Below, one piece after another: positions 38,501 to 52,286 of a DNA stretch of 64,000 nucleotides (positions are counted from its first letter, which is position 1; the number at the start of each line of letters is the position of its first letter). The stretch is taken from NCBI GenBank assembly GCA_037893245.1, contig JBAIAA010000779.1:310001-374000 (forward strand), read 5' to 3'. The translations under genes were made by a program, and so were the position numbers. A model generated the notes under the pieces. It searched no databases. It saw only the letters and a program-made list of their open reading frames with translations, and was not told the DNA's origin. The DNA is from Crossaster papposus. Its lineage: Eukaryota > Echinodermata > Asteroidea > Velatida > Solasteridae.

Positions 38501-41500
38501 AACTGTTGTTTTAAGGTAGGATACTCCATTTGCACCGAGTTATCAAACAATTTTACTAACGAATTATTAAGAAATATCTTACTCATTTGAAAGAAAATAT
38601 TACTTGCCCTAGTTATCCTGTAAATTAAATTTTATTTAAAAAAATCACGATCGCCAGATGGTGATCACGTAAAAAACAAGAACGACATAAGAACTTCATT
38701 TTTCTTGCTTTTCTCAGCATCCATGATTGTAAAACTTTGGACAGGTCAAAACGATAATTACTAGAAAATACAACCCCCCAAATCCACTCGTTCATGATAA
38801 TTCAAGCAATTACCAATGGTGTATCCTGCCTTTAATATAAGTACAGCCAAAACTCTAAACTGATGATGCATCTACAATGTACTATATCTACTTTCTATTG
38901 AAATGCTGCTTTGTTTACTAAACAAAATATCCGTAAAATATCCGTTAAGGGTCAGAAGTCAGGCAGTGAGATGCCAGGATTCGACCGTATTTTGTTACGG
39001 TCAGACTGTAGGTGTAATTACAGATAAACCTTTCTTTTTCAGTAAAAAGTATGTAAATGTTGCCGTTTTACACACAAGAAAATCTTTAAAGTTACAGAAT
39101 TTACAAACTTTTCACTGAGAAAAAAATTTCATGGAAATTGTTTGCAGTGCTCGTAATTCTGACGCCTCGTAAGTTCAACAAAATGTATTCCCCAACCAAA
39201 TAAAGCCCCATAAGTCAGACGCCTATAGGTCTGACAAATAAATTTACTTTTATTTTGGTTCATAAGCCCGACGTCTTGTATGTCCGATGCCTCAAAAGTC
39301 TGACGCCTCGTTTGTCCGACTGCCATACAAACATGTCAGAATTATAGCACCACCAAGTGGTAGAGTTAGAGATTATGATATTCACATTAAGGGATGCCCA
39401 AGGGATGTCTCTATTTAAGATAGGATACACCATTAGTAATTGCTTGAATTATCATGAATTGTTGGATTTGGGGGGGTTGTATTTTATAGTAAATATTGTT
39501 TTAACTGACCTTTTCGAAGTTTTACAATCATGAATGCCGAGAAAAGCAAGAAAAACTGCATTCATTTTCAACGGCCGTCGGGCAGTGGTTCTTATGTTCT
39601 TGTTTTTGTTTTGTTTTAATTCAATTTGTTCATTTTAATTTTTAACGCAATAATTTTGCTGAATGCCTACAAACAATATTTACTATAAAATACAACCCCC
39701 CAAATCCACTCATTCATGATAATTCAAGCAATTACCAATGATGTATCCTACCTTTAAATGCAAAAGGCTTTCCAATATTTTGAACATACCTTTAATTATT
39801 TCTACCCAACTCTTTTGCGAAGATAACCAACTGCATCTTGACTTGCAGTGAATGGTAAATGTTATTGTCAAGCATTCATTGCCACATGTTTATTAAGTTC
39901 GAGCCTGATTTTTGTGCTTTTGAAAGGTATCCATCGGCCCATCTGGTGACATCGTGGTGCTGCTCTCATCCAATCATTTGTATTACAGTACAGTTGGCCA
40001 AGCCACACTCATAGGCGTAAGTCCAAGAATTATCACCATTTAATAAATACCTAGGAGAGTTGATGGCTTCTGATTGGTCGAGACTCGATCACGTGGAGGA
40101 GGGCATTATTTTATTTTAATTGCCCGGCTTTCAAGGAATACATGTCCCCTGAACCAGCATTAATCAAGCATCGTGTAAGCCAATGATTTGCCGAATGCAA
40201 CAGTCCTACAGTAACTTGTAACAAGGACGCGTCAAATCTTGTTACTCTGCGCTATAAATGTACATGAGAACATTTGTATCTACATGTATACACGCGACAT
40301 TTTTCAAGAAATGTTCACCATTTTTTTCGTTAAAAAGGTATTTATTAAAGGGAATAACAGTGCGAGGACACAGTCATTACTGCGTGATAATGACCGGGTT
40401 GGGGGATGACCGCTGGTAATGGACATCGCCTTCGGCTCGGTTTATTACCAGCGGACATTCCCCAACCCAGTCATTATCACGCAGTAATGACCGGGTCCTC
40501 ACACTTATTTCCTAAGTATAACATTGTATTTATTCCCTGAAGGGTGGCACGGTCTCTAACTTGTTGTCTCTTCTGTTCGTGCTTTCACTCGCAAAACACG
40601 TTTTGCAATTTCCTCTCATCCCTTTTTATTGTATCTGTTTCAAAGGCCAATACTGTGAGATATTCTTCTGCAGGAACAAAAATAATGATAATATCATTTT
40701 CAAGAGGACATCAAGTTTTGATGCCAAACATTGAGGAGCATATACACCTTATTCACAGTGAAGCCATTTTTGATCGTGCTCTCTGAATCACAAATGCGAT
40801 TTTGTCGAGCGATAATGTCTGCGTATTTATAGTTAGCGTATTTATATACACACATAAATCAATGAATGCGACATTACGCAACAAAGTCATGCGCCTTATC
40901 GCGCTAATAATTTCCAAAGTCGCGCAAACGTCGCATATTATTTTGTTCATTTACACGCGCGTGTTGCGACAAAATCAAGGCCTTGTAAACCGTTGGATTG
41001 GATAGTGCCTGACATAATGCGTTCCAATCTTCGCTTTCAATTTTGTTTAAAATGTTAGCGTATCATTAATCGCAAATTTTGTATTATTCCACAGAGCAGA
41101 CTGGTATTAATTTGTAATTAACTTTATTCCATTACTTTCATTTCTTTTTGCGAGTTCAAAAAATTAAAGATGGACTACAACGGAATAATGATAAAGACTG
41201 TGTTGCTGTTTTTGTTCGAAAAATGTATAATGATTACTAATATATCATTAGTATTCAATAAAACTTGTTCCTTCATGCAAAAAAAATAAAAAATTGATCG
41301 GCGTTCTACGACCCAGAAAAACTCAGTTTCAGCAAAAGCCCCTAACTCATGAATAATTCATACTTTGTTTGTGACGTACTACCCATGACGATTTACTCGG
41401 GTCGATCGTGTGCGTGCATTTTTACCGTACAATGCAATGCGGAATAACATGGCGTCTTTTGTTTACTCTCGGTTGCTTATGGGTAGTACGTCATCACTTT

Positions 41501-44500
41501 TCGCTGGTTTACAAGTCCGCTGGTACTATATCGTGGATTTCATTGTGGTTTTCATTGGATCTTTGCCGGGAACCAGTACAGGGCGGGAAATTTCAAAATC
41601 GAAGAATCAAGGTCTAATTTTTTCGGTCAAATTGCAACAAAATTATTTTACATGACCGTAACAATAAAGTGTTACCTGAACACAACATAAACAAGGTCCG
41701 ATAATAAATTTAATGTGTAAGTTTTCGTTGTAGTCCATCTTTAAGATTTTACTTCACTTTCAAGTTAAGATGACCGACCTGTGATTATGGAATGGCAACT
41801 CTTTTCTTGAAACAGATTAAATGTATTTGTAAATTTTGTGGTTGATTTCTTTTAATTTGGGCCCTGCCAGCTCTCTGCAGTTGAACTCCCCTCCACCCTG
41901 ACTAATCTCATATTTGATCAGCTAGGTAATCTTTACACAATTGGAATTGAAAATAACAAGTAAGTAACTATGTTTTAGTCGCACTGATTTTGTTCTTGGT
42001 CTTCACACTAATAAGGGCATGATGTGATTTTTCATTTAAAGCAAACACAGTCATCAGCAGAATGGGATTTTAACAACAGATTTCCAAAATGACATCCAAA
42101 TGCTCCAAATTCACATCCTCTTCCAAATTCACATCCTGGATTAAGTTGTTAAATTTCAAATTCATATCCACTGGATAAAATCTGCTAAATACCATGTTTG
42201 TTTTAAATAGAAAATCACATCATACCCTTTCCTAGAATTTAATAAATTACATGGTAAAATACTTTGGTGTGGGAAAAACCCAAAATATATTTAAAATTTT
42301 CCAAATGCGCCAAATATTTTTTTATGAGAATATTAATCTGTTGAACACAACTCCTTCCCTTCCGAAATCTGGCATGGTTACTCATGAGCATTGGCCATTA
42401 AATCACCTATATAAATAGTGAACTAAGAAGATGACTTAGTAACTAACAATTTGTTCCTTCAAATGTGTACTTGTTTTATGGTGTACTCACACAAAAGGAA
42501 CGACATGCTACCCCACAAGTCGGTCTTTATGAAATGGTACCCACAAGAGAAATTCTAAAGAAAAGGCTGAAGGGGTAAACAATGCCAGTAACCAAACCCC
42601 ATCTGTGGTCTAAATGGACAAAATCTGCCGAGAAATTAACAAGCTGAAAGAGATCTAAGTATTCTATTCAGAGCTTCATTAGCAGCAAAAACTAAACACT
42701 AAAACTTCAAAGAGATGTAATTATGGGAAACACTTATTTCATTAGCTTAAGGTTGTTCCAAAAGGAATGCTTCTTGGTCTAAACTGTTACTCCTGGAACC
42801 TCAATCTCTCTCACTGTGAACCAAGAATGTCTGAAACTCTTTTGTTAGTGCCAAAATGTCTGAAATGTTAACAATAGACTTACTTTCAGACATTTCAAAT
42901 GTCTCAGACATTTCAAATGTCTGAAACATAAGCTTCCTAATCACTGATTACATTTCAGACATTTTCAAACCTCAAAATGTCTGAAACATAATTAGGTTAT
43001 AACATTGGCCCAGTCTTGGCCTGGAAATGTCTGAAACATAATACTGCCATTGTGTAAGGATTAAGAGGTGTGAGACAGCTAGCCTCTGCCACCACCAGTT
43101 GTCAACAACCACCACTAACCACAACAACTTGCCTGGCCTTTTGCTATACTGTTGTATGCAAATATACAAAACCACAGAGCTAACTGTTAATAACCACAAA
43201 CTTCATATACATTGCAAGGAGAGTCTGCAGGCCTAGTCATGTAATACAAATATTTGAGGGAAAATGTAATGCTTCGTTGATCATAAACTATCAGTATCAT
43301 TAGTCATTACACACTATGAAGCCCGACTACGTGATAACCTTTTGTTGGAACAAAAAACGTGAAAAGTAAACAATAGACTTATCTTTCACGTATTAACAAA
43401 CTTCCACTTTTAACGTATGTTATTTGTGGAGCTAGCCTCGTTGCTAGGGTTGATCTTTCATGTACAAAATACGTGAAAACTTTGCAGAGCGCGTGCCCAT
43501 TGTTGGCGGATTAGCGGAGTGTCTTTTGTTGCAATCGGCGCTATTGGACAATGATTCTGCGGTGGCCCACATATTTGGAAGGATTTGAGACTGTTACCAA
43601 ACCATCCTGGGTAAGTGTTTAACCTAATTAACTTACAAAGGCTGGTTGTAAACGATCAATAACAACATTCTTATCAGAGAAAAAGACATGAAATAAGCCT
43701 GTTCTTTTATGGGTGCCGATAAACGGTGATCCGTTATGGTTATACAAAACCGTGCTGTATGTTTTCCTAGTTACGGATCGCCAAATTTATTTCAGGTTGC
43801 TTTCGGGCTAGACCACTCCTCTTTTTGAAAAACACGACGTCCTCAAAGGTGTCGACATATCCGCATTTTTCCTAGTTACGCCGCGGATCGTTTCAGACAT
43901 TTTGGCACTAACAAAAGAGTTTCAGACATTCTTGGTTCACAGTGTCTGTCGATCTGTAGCCGCATTGAGCCTCTTTTACAGATATTATTTTGGTAGGTGC
44001 TCCAATGGACTTTCATTGGTTGTTCCATCCAACCGTACCCTTGGCTGCAACACACGTTTCTCTGCTTAATCACATCCATATACCGTAGTTGTTCCCAAGG
44101 CAAATACTTTGAGATACTCTTCCAGTTTCTTCCCACGTACTGCCTTACTCTAGAATTCACTTCCTACATCTTGCTTCCCATACACTTTGTCCCAATTTAA
44201 ACATAATATTAATTGATATCTTTTCACCCTGTGATTTCCTCTTGTTTATTTCATGTAGCCACCACCTTAAGTGGCCTGTTGTGGTCCTTGTGGTTGGCGA
44301 CTTCCCATAAAAAATAATTAAAAAAACCAAAAAAACTCCTTCGTCTGTGCTGTATTACATCATTTAATTGTAGCATCCCATGAAGTTGCTCTTTGCTTTC
44401 ATAGCTCATCCATTTTCCATCGGCGGTGGCAGTACCCATTGAATATTGAAATAACAGGGACACTACATGACTTGGAGATATCCTGTCCAGTGAGTGAATA

Positions 44501-47500
44501 TGTGACCTGTCACAAAATGAGCGTAAAGTCGGCAAAATCTAAAATTGAGATATGGTTATATTTCTAAATTCTGTGGAAACAGAGCTTTCCAATGGTATAT
44601 AACACTTGGAGGTTTGATACTCAATATTTTTTTTATTTTTATTTTTTAGTCTGGAGTCTTAATACAGAGATTATGAGAAAACGGGCATTTCTTGCGAGAA
44701 ATTGTGTGAAGGGCATAGAAAGGCATAGCAAAAATTGTCTCAAAAACTAATTTTGTTTTTATCTGATTGTCCTGAAAAATTGGGAATTGATTGTTGGGAA
44801 TTTAGTCTTTAAATAAAACATATAATCTCAAAATCAACCACCCCTTCAAATTTTGACTTTGACTGGCCGTCCTGGGAAATCACTCTGTGCGACTTTACGC
44901 TCATTTTGTGATGACAGGTCATATATAATTTCCTAGTTTAGTGGCATGTCACTTCCTGTAAAACCTGCAATTGCTTTTTTAACATTTGTTATACTCTTTT
45001 ACTATACCTCATACATATTCATGATGCGACATGATCGACAGTCAAATTCTATTCACCATCACGTGCCAGCTGCTATTTTTGCTATGTTTGCCAAGCGAGC
45101 ACGCGATTATTCACGCACAGGATAAATACTCATAAATACGCATGAGTAGTGGACTAGTGCACGGGTTACTCTTGCGATAGTCTACTACGCATGCGTTTTA
45201 CGGTGCAATCCTGGAGCTAGCGCACAGGTGTAGTACGCACTTGCGGATATGACCTATAAAAAGGTAGCTTACGTTAACCAATTCGCGCCGGATGACGTAT
45301 AAACGCAAAGTTTTCCCCAGATTCAAAACGGATGACGCATAAACACGCCACAGGCAAGGCCGGAAATGTCTGTCACCCGACCAGCGAGCAAGGTCGGAAA
45401 TGAGTGGGTGTACTTCCCGGTACCATCGGCCTGAACCCGCTTCGGATCGAGTTTCGTTAAAAATAATCCTGCCCCTCGGCTGTTAAAATAATCCCGGCTC
45501 GAACTGGTTAATCAGCGTTTTTTTATTGTAATGCAACCTAATATGTATGAGGTATAGTAAAACATATGAAGACTTCAGACGCAAAAGCTGCTATAAAATG
45601 CAACTTCAATTCATGAAAAATGAGATAACGATATCAAGTGAAAGCTCCCAGTGCCTTGTATACAATAACAAGTATTTGTTTTCTGGTGTTTAGTGGCTTT
45701 TAAATAATGCATAATGAGGCATGGTAGCCTTGGTTGAAAGACGCGTCCTAATTGCATGTGACATTGCGACGGTTGCGTGCATAATTACGGGACGTAACAG
45801 AAACTTCACCAAAGAGTCGGATTATGCATGTAACTTCACACTATATTATACACACAATGTCACACGCTTGCATTTGCCACTCAATTCTGCTCAGAATTAT
45901 CTGAGCGATCATATCAGTTAGCCAAGATGTCCTGTTTGAAGGTCATGGGGTGGCCTTCGACGTACATTAGAAGGCACCCGCATCAGAGGCCTACGCGCGC
46001 TGCATACCGCGATTAGTGCATCTTGCAAACAAGACTAGCGTTGTGGCTGCTTTAACTTTTGGTGTAGTAAGACCAGCCTCCCTGCAGTGATCCATGGAGT
46101 ATTTCATTTCCTATGGCTATACCTCATGAGGAAAACAGAACGCTCCATCGATCACCTTGGGCAGCTACTTTTACCTCACTACTCAAAACAGTCAATATTT
46201 TGTATTCTATAGTTTTGATATAAAAGTGAGCAGCATTTTATGCTATTTTTCCATTTCCTTTCAAAGATCATCCAATTTCAAAACATCTTCTCGTATAAAA
46301 CACAATGAAGGCGGTTGTTTTAATACAGTTTTTGTTGTGGAATTTTGTATAAATTGTTAATACTTGCAGTTCAGGCGCTTTCAACACACGGACCCTGCCA
46401 CCTTATACTACCTGGACATTGGAGATGTAGTAGATCTCTGGGCATGTTTGACATACCCTAGTGATGCCGATATGACATTGCAGGTAATAGTGATTCATCA
46501 TTGATTTTTTTTTATTTTTAGTTTTTTTTTCTTTCTTTCGGCGGCCTTTTATTCGTTAAAGCGTCCTACTGTTGGTTTTTTTTTATGGAGAATAAAGAAA
46601 ATACATAAAAGTGAACAAATCGGGTCCTCCCAATTTTAACCGATGAACACTTACACTACATTATGGTACATTGCATCATTCTGGCACATCGAGAGCACAT
46701 CAAGTGTCCACCCGCTTGGCAGGCACCACACACTGGCCAGTCTCTCATCTAGATGCTGAACAGGCTTTGATGAGAACCGTCATAAATTGTAACAATGTAG
46801 ATTGTAATAGGCTGGGCAAAAAGGTTCTCCAAGTCAGTTACAAGTCTTCTCTTTTGAATGAAGTCATGCGCATTGAAATGACAAATAAGCTGTGACAAAG
46901 GCCAATCCTCTGTCATTTTGCATCCCTTCTAACTTGCTTCAGCTTTGCTAGGAAATTGCAGGCATAATATGTGACCTGCTCTGTGAAAATGAGTCAGATG
47001 TTGAAAATTTGACAAACAGAGTTATGTATACCATTAGAAATAGTGCACTGTCCTCTTTAATTTGATATAGGTGGGAGGTCTGTAGCATGTTGCGTTCTTG
47101 TGATATACCAAAATCTAAAAACCCTATTCATAATAAATCATGCATAAAAAAAAAAAAAATTCCCATTAGGAGATGTATGCAATAGAAACCCTAAGCAACC
47201 AAGCCCTTCCCACTGTGTTAATTCAGCATGTTTTAATGTAGAAATGGAAAATATGGATCCTAACCAAGGTGAAAATTATTGAATAGGAATATCGAATTTT
47301 CTTACGAAAACCCCCCTCTCCGCGTTTAACCACCAAAATCTCGTAAGCGCGCTGTGCGACATCTGACTCATTTTCACAGAGCGGGTCACATATTGACTTA
47401 TTTGCCATATGATCGATTGATTTGTGTTTTGACCTGTGGTTGGGCCATGACCACTGATTGTCTTGCGCTTAACATTTTTTAAGGTTTGAAATGGGTTTGG

Positions 47501-50500
47501 GAAACCATCCAATTTTCATAGACCTTTTATATGTGAAAGATTTTTTCAAGGCAGCAATTCTACTTTTATTTTTGTTTATGACGAAACTGCCAGATTTACA
47601 ATTTAGTTGATTAGGTTGTGTTGATTTGTTGTTTCAGGTTATATCCAGTGCACCTGGTCTGTTGGATATCTTGGAGGAAGATATGTGGGCCTATCACCCT
47701 GGATGGCTGGCTGTAAATAAGGTAATGTGTTACAACAAAACCAAGTATTTCAGATGAATAATTCAAGCAAAGATTGTTTAATTAACTGGAGACTCCTTAT
47801 CAGATCGAAATCTGCCAAGCCCGCTACAGGCGTAGGCTTGCATCCCTTTGTCACAGGCCACAAAGCACATCTATATGTCTATGAAATCCTTTCTAGCTTA
47901 CTCGTCTGGTACAATGCAACATGGTTCATGTGCTAGGGATCCCAGAACCCAAACATCCGTCTCTGCGCCTGGGCCTCTCTGCGCCTGGGCCGTCTCTGAG
48001 CCTGGGCCTTTTGGGGAGCTGGGGCCTCGGCGCCTGGTCCGTCTTTGCGCCTGGACCGTCTCCGCGCGTGGGCCGTCTCCGCGCCTGGGCCTTTTGGGGG
48101 GCCTGGTCCGTCTTTGCGCCTGGACCGTCTTTGCGCCTGGACCGTCTCCGCGCCTGGACCGTCTCCGCGCCTGGGCCGTCTCCGCGCCTGGGCCTTTTGG
48201 GGGGCCTGGTCCGTCTTTACGCCTTGAGCAAATCCACTCTTGAGCCATCTCCGAGACGCATGCACAGTCCCACTCCCAGATGCATGCGTGGTCCCTACTC
48301 CGATGCGAAGCAACTGGTGTTGAAGACGTGGGGTATCCCCGAACGAAGCCCTCCCTCTGCCACATTATCAGGCGCTACATAACAATGTTACGTGTTCAGC
48401 GTGGGGTGGTTCCCCGGGGGACCTGGCATCAGGTGCACTAACAAGAAGATTGTGGGGTGTCCCCAGACAAGCCTCCGCCTCCATTTCCCGAGCAAAACTC
48501 TCTTGGCTGACAGTGAAAAAGAACTCCAGTCCGTCCAACGTGGTTAGCTTGTTGCTTGGCATCCCGCTAGGCTGGCTAGGCTGGCCTATGCTCTGCAAAG
48601 GCCCTGATACCACAGCCTGCATCTTCGCCAATTGAATGCCAGTCCAGCTCGATCCGCCTACTTGACAATTTACCTGTTTTTCTCCTGTGAGACGTGCTGC
48701 CGCTGCCACCAATGTAACGACGGTTGAAAACGAACACCGTTTTTCTTGCTTTCCTTAACATCCATGATTGTAAAACTTCAAACCGGTCAGTTAAACAATA
48801 GTTACTGTAAAATACAACCCTCCAAATCTACCTATTCGTTATCATTCAAGCAATTACCAATGGTGTATCCTACCTTTAAGGCTCCTAATCCACAAAGAAT
48901 TAGGGTTTAAGTTTGTAAACTATGGGATAAAGGTAGGATACAACATTGGTAATTGCTTGAATTATCATGATTGGATGGATTTGGGGGGTTGTATTTTATA
49001 CTAAATATCGTTTAACTGACCTGTCCGAAGTTTTACAATCATGGAGGCCGAGAAAATCACGAAAAAACAGCGTTGGTTTTCAACCGGTGACGAGCAGTTA
49101 TTCATATGTTTTCGGAATAATTACAGGATATATAGCGCAATCATTTTGCTGGATGCCTAGAATCATTATTTACTTTCAAATGAGTAAGATATTTCTTAAT
49201 AATTTGGTAGTAAATATTTTTGATATCTGCAAATGGTGTATATCCTACCTTTAACTCAAGTGGCAGCAGATCACTATTTTTGAGTGAAAGGGTTAGTTGT
49301 ACTGAAAACTGTAATAGTTTAATTGAATTTGTTTAATTTCCAGACACTGACAATACAGTCAAGCCTCAACCTAGACCCTAGGCGCTCTGAAGATGTAAGC
49401 AGGTATACCGGAGACGTTGTGTTGGAAGTCAGACCAGATCAGAAAGACTTTGGTTGCAAGGAGCGAGGAAGCATGGTGAGTCGGAAATGTCATTTATCTG
49501 CATACATCACTTTTCTGTGTCTGCATCTCATTTTTTTTCTACATGGTTTTTCAAAATGAGGTATCAGTAGAAAGCCACAAATCAAATAAGGCTGTCTCGG
49601 GTACCCGGGTATCCGGGTACCCGCCCGCGAAGGCCAAGAACCGGTTCCATTTTATCGGGTCGGGTACCCGTAAGCAAATTTATAAATTTTGACGCAATGT
49701 CCGAGACAAATATTCAAATATCACTAACAGAAGATTTACAAAGTTTCGAGTGAATTACCGACGATTCCAAAACTCTATCCTCGCGGTTCATATTTTGGTT
49801 TTTCGTTTTATTTAGACTATCTTTGATGGTCTCCAGAAGGGCGAAAATGACGAAACACGATAGTGTTTGTAATAAAGCTTCTTGTAACCACTAGCCAGGA
49901 AATCATCCTCTGATGCGCCGCAGATGGCGGGTAGTACCCCTAATTAGTCCAGGCGGATGGGGGGGCTTTTACGGGTACCCGGGTACCCGACTTTGACCGG
50001 GAACGGGTACCCGGTTCCATTCAAAACCGTAAACAAACAGGCTTAAAATCAAAGAGATTGATTATAATCTTCCTGTATTACCTTTTAGCAACTTTTTGCA
50101 GGCATGAAATTTAAAAGTGTGGTTTTATTACCTCGTGAGTATTGCAAACCATCTGGATGTTGAAAATGACATGCAATCGTGCAAACAGAGAAAAAAGCTC
50201 CCACTCTCAAATTTGTTGTGGAAATCTTGGACCAAGAGCCGACTGGAAGAAAGGGTAATAGAATAATTATTGGCTGTATTAATGGTCATTGCTCTTTCCT
50301 CATTTCAAGGTGGCACACTTATCAGTTGGATGCCCTCCTGGAAGGCACATCAGAGTCAGGAAACCAGACATCTGTCAACAGTTCAGTAACTACACCATAC
50401 CAAGGTAATTGCCCGGAAACCAAATGTGACCTTCCACACCGAAAGGGCTGTAAAGTAGGCATCTTGCTGTTTTGAGATATTTAGAGAAATTAAATCTACA

Positions 50501-52254
50501 AGAAATAAGCTTTAAAGTGATGTATTACAAAACATATAGTTGCTATTTATGGTTAGCTACAACTAGTAACACTGAATATGAAAATTCTTAGTTTTTTCTT
50601 GTTTTTCCACACATTTTAATGGTCCTTTTTTTCAAAATAAGCTTTGGCTACTTTACGGCACTTTTGTCGTGGATGGTCACAAATGTGACCCGCTACACAC
50701 AAATGGGTATTATGAAATTGAGTTATATACAGGGTTGGTAAGCCCCAAATGTCAGCTTTCATTTGGTATATAATAGAGCTCAATATCTCCTACTCATGCC
50801 CTATAAATATCTGATACTTATGAGGACAGTCTTTTAACTTTCTGGGCATCATAAGATAATTATATTGAGCTCGTAAAATATTTAATACAAAAACGCTTTT
50901 TTAAAGGATTTTCAAGAGGGTTTGATGTGGCAGAATTATGAAGAGATTACCCACTTAAGATGATAACATTAGTCTTTATTTTCAGAAATGCCTATTTGAT
51001 AGAGTCTGACGGCTCAGTTCCAGAAGATATCAAGGTATAAATTGCTGTCGACTTTAATGCCTTTTGGGGTTTTTGTGTTTTGAGGTGTTCTTTACCACAT
51101 TTGTGACCCACTCTGCAAAAATGAGTCTGATGTGTTAACAATATTTTTTTTCAATTTTACAGTTGGTCAGAAAAAGCAGGAAATAAGCTTTCATTCGATA
51201 TATGGCACAACTCCGTAGTGTCATGCATTGGTCTTTTACAATTTTGGGAAATTAGCTTTTTCTCAGTTATATTCAAAATGTCTTTGAAAAGAAATAAATA
51301 TTTACAATTGTAGTGCTTCATAAGATGCTATGGTAAGAGAATGACCAAACCTGTATTAAATTTATTTAGGGATCAAAACAATCTTTTCAATCAATCACAT
51401 CTGAAAATATAGGTGTCGAAGAAACCAAAATGCCTTTAAAAAAAATTGTTGAAAGAAAAATCACCCCTGAGACAATAAACTGCCCTTTACGTAAAAATGT
51501 ATTTTGCGACATTAGACTCATTTTTGCAGAGCGGGTCACATTTGTGAATGTTACTATTCCTTAAAGGCTTGTAAGGAAAAAGAATCAACCCCCTGTCACA
51601 ACCACCCCAACAAAAAACCTCTATGTTGATAAATATTGTATTTACAATTTATTAATCATATTCCTAAAAACACGCTGACGAAATAAGCTTTAATATATTT
51701 ATTAAGAAATAATGATGATGCGAAAAAGCCTTTTGTTCTGTTCATTGAACAGACATGATCTGGAACAAAGTCTGTGCCATGGAGCTATACAAAACCTTCA
51801 TGGGCTATATTTTTTGTTTTTTTGTTACTTGTTTGGTTAATTTCAAGTCAATACATTTCTTTTGGTTTGTTTTTGGTAAACCAATAGCAGTTGTCCCTGC
51901 TTTGGTGGTGTTGGGTTTTTTTGTTTGTTGTTTTTTTCTTCTTTTTCTTGAGCACTTAACTACCGGTACCATTGTGTATTCCCCACGTAAGCACAGTCCA
52001 ATACCTTGGACACCTTTTTCTATGATGGGTAAGAGCCGCAGTCTGTAGAGTTCGGCGCACTTTTGAAGTCCTTGCCAAACTAAACCATAATCACACGAAG
52101 CAACTTGTGTTCGTCCACGAACACATTTCTAGTTTCATTTATCTTTGTCTCTGTTTTTACAGGTTGTTGAATATGACTGGTCCGCATTTGCGTGTCCTAT
52201 CATTGCCCATTATCAGCAGCCATTCAGACCATTTCTTGATCTGTAAGTATTCCA

Positions 52255-52286
<32 letters not shown>

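Noticed and set aside
47898-48382. 150-codon frames on both strands
   Set aside because: They are produced by a 15-bp GC-rich minisatellite; composition is repetitive and all frames are open.
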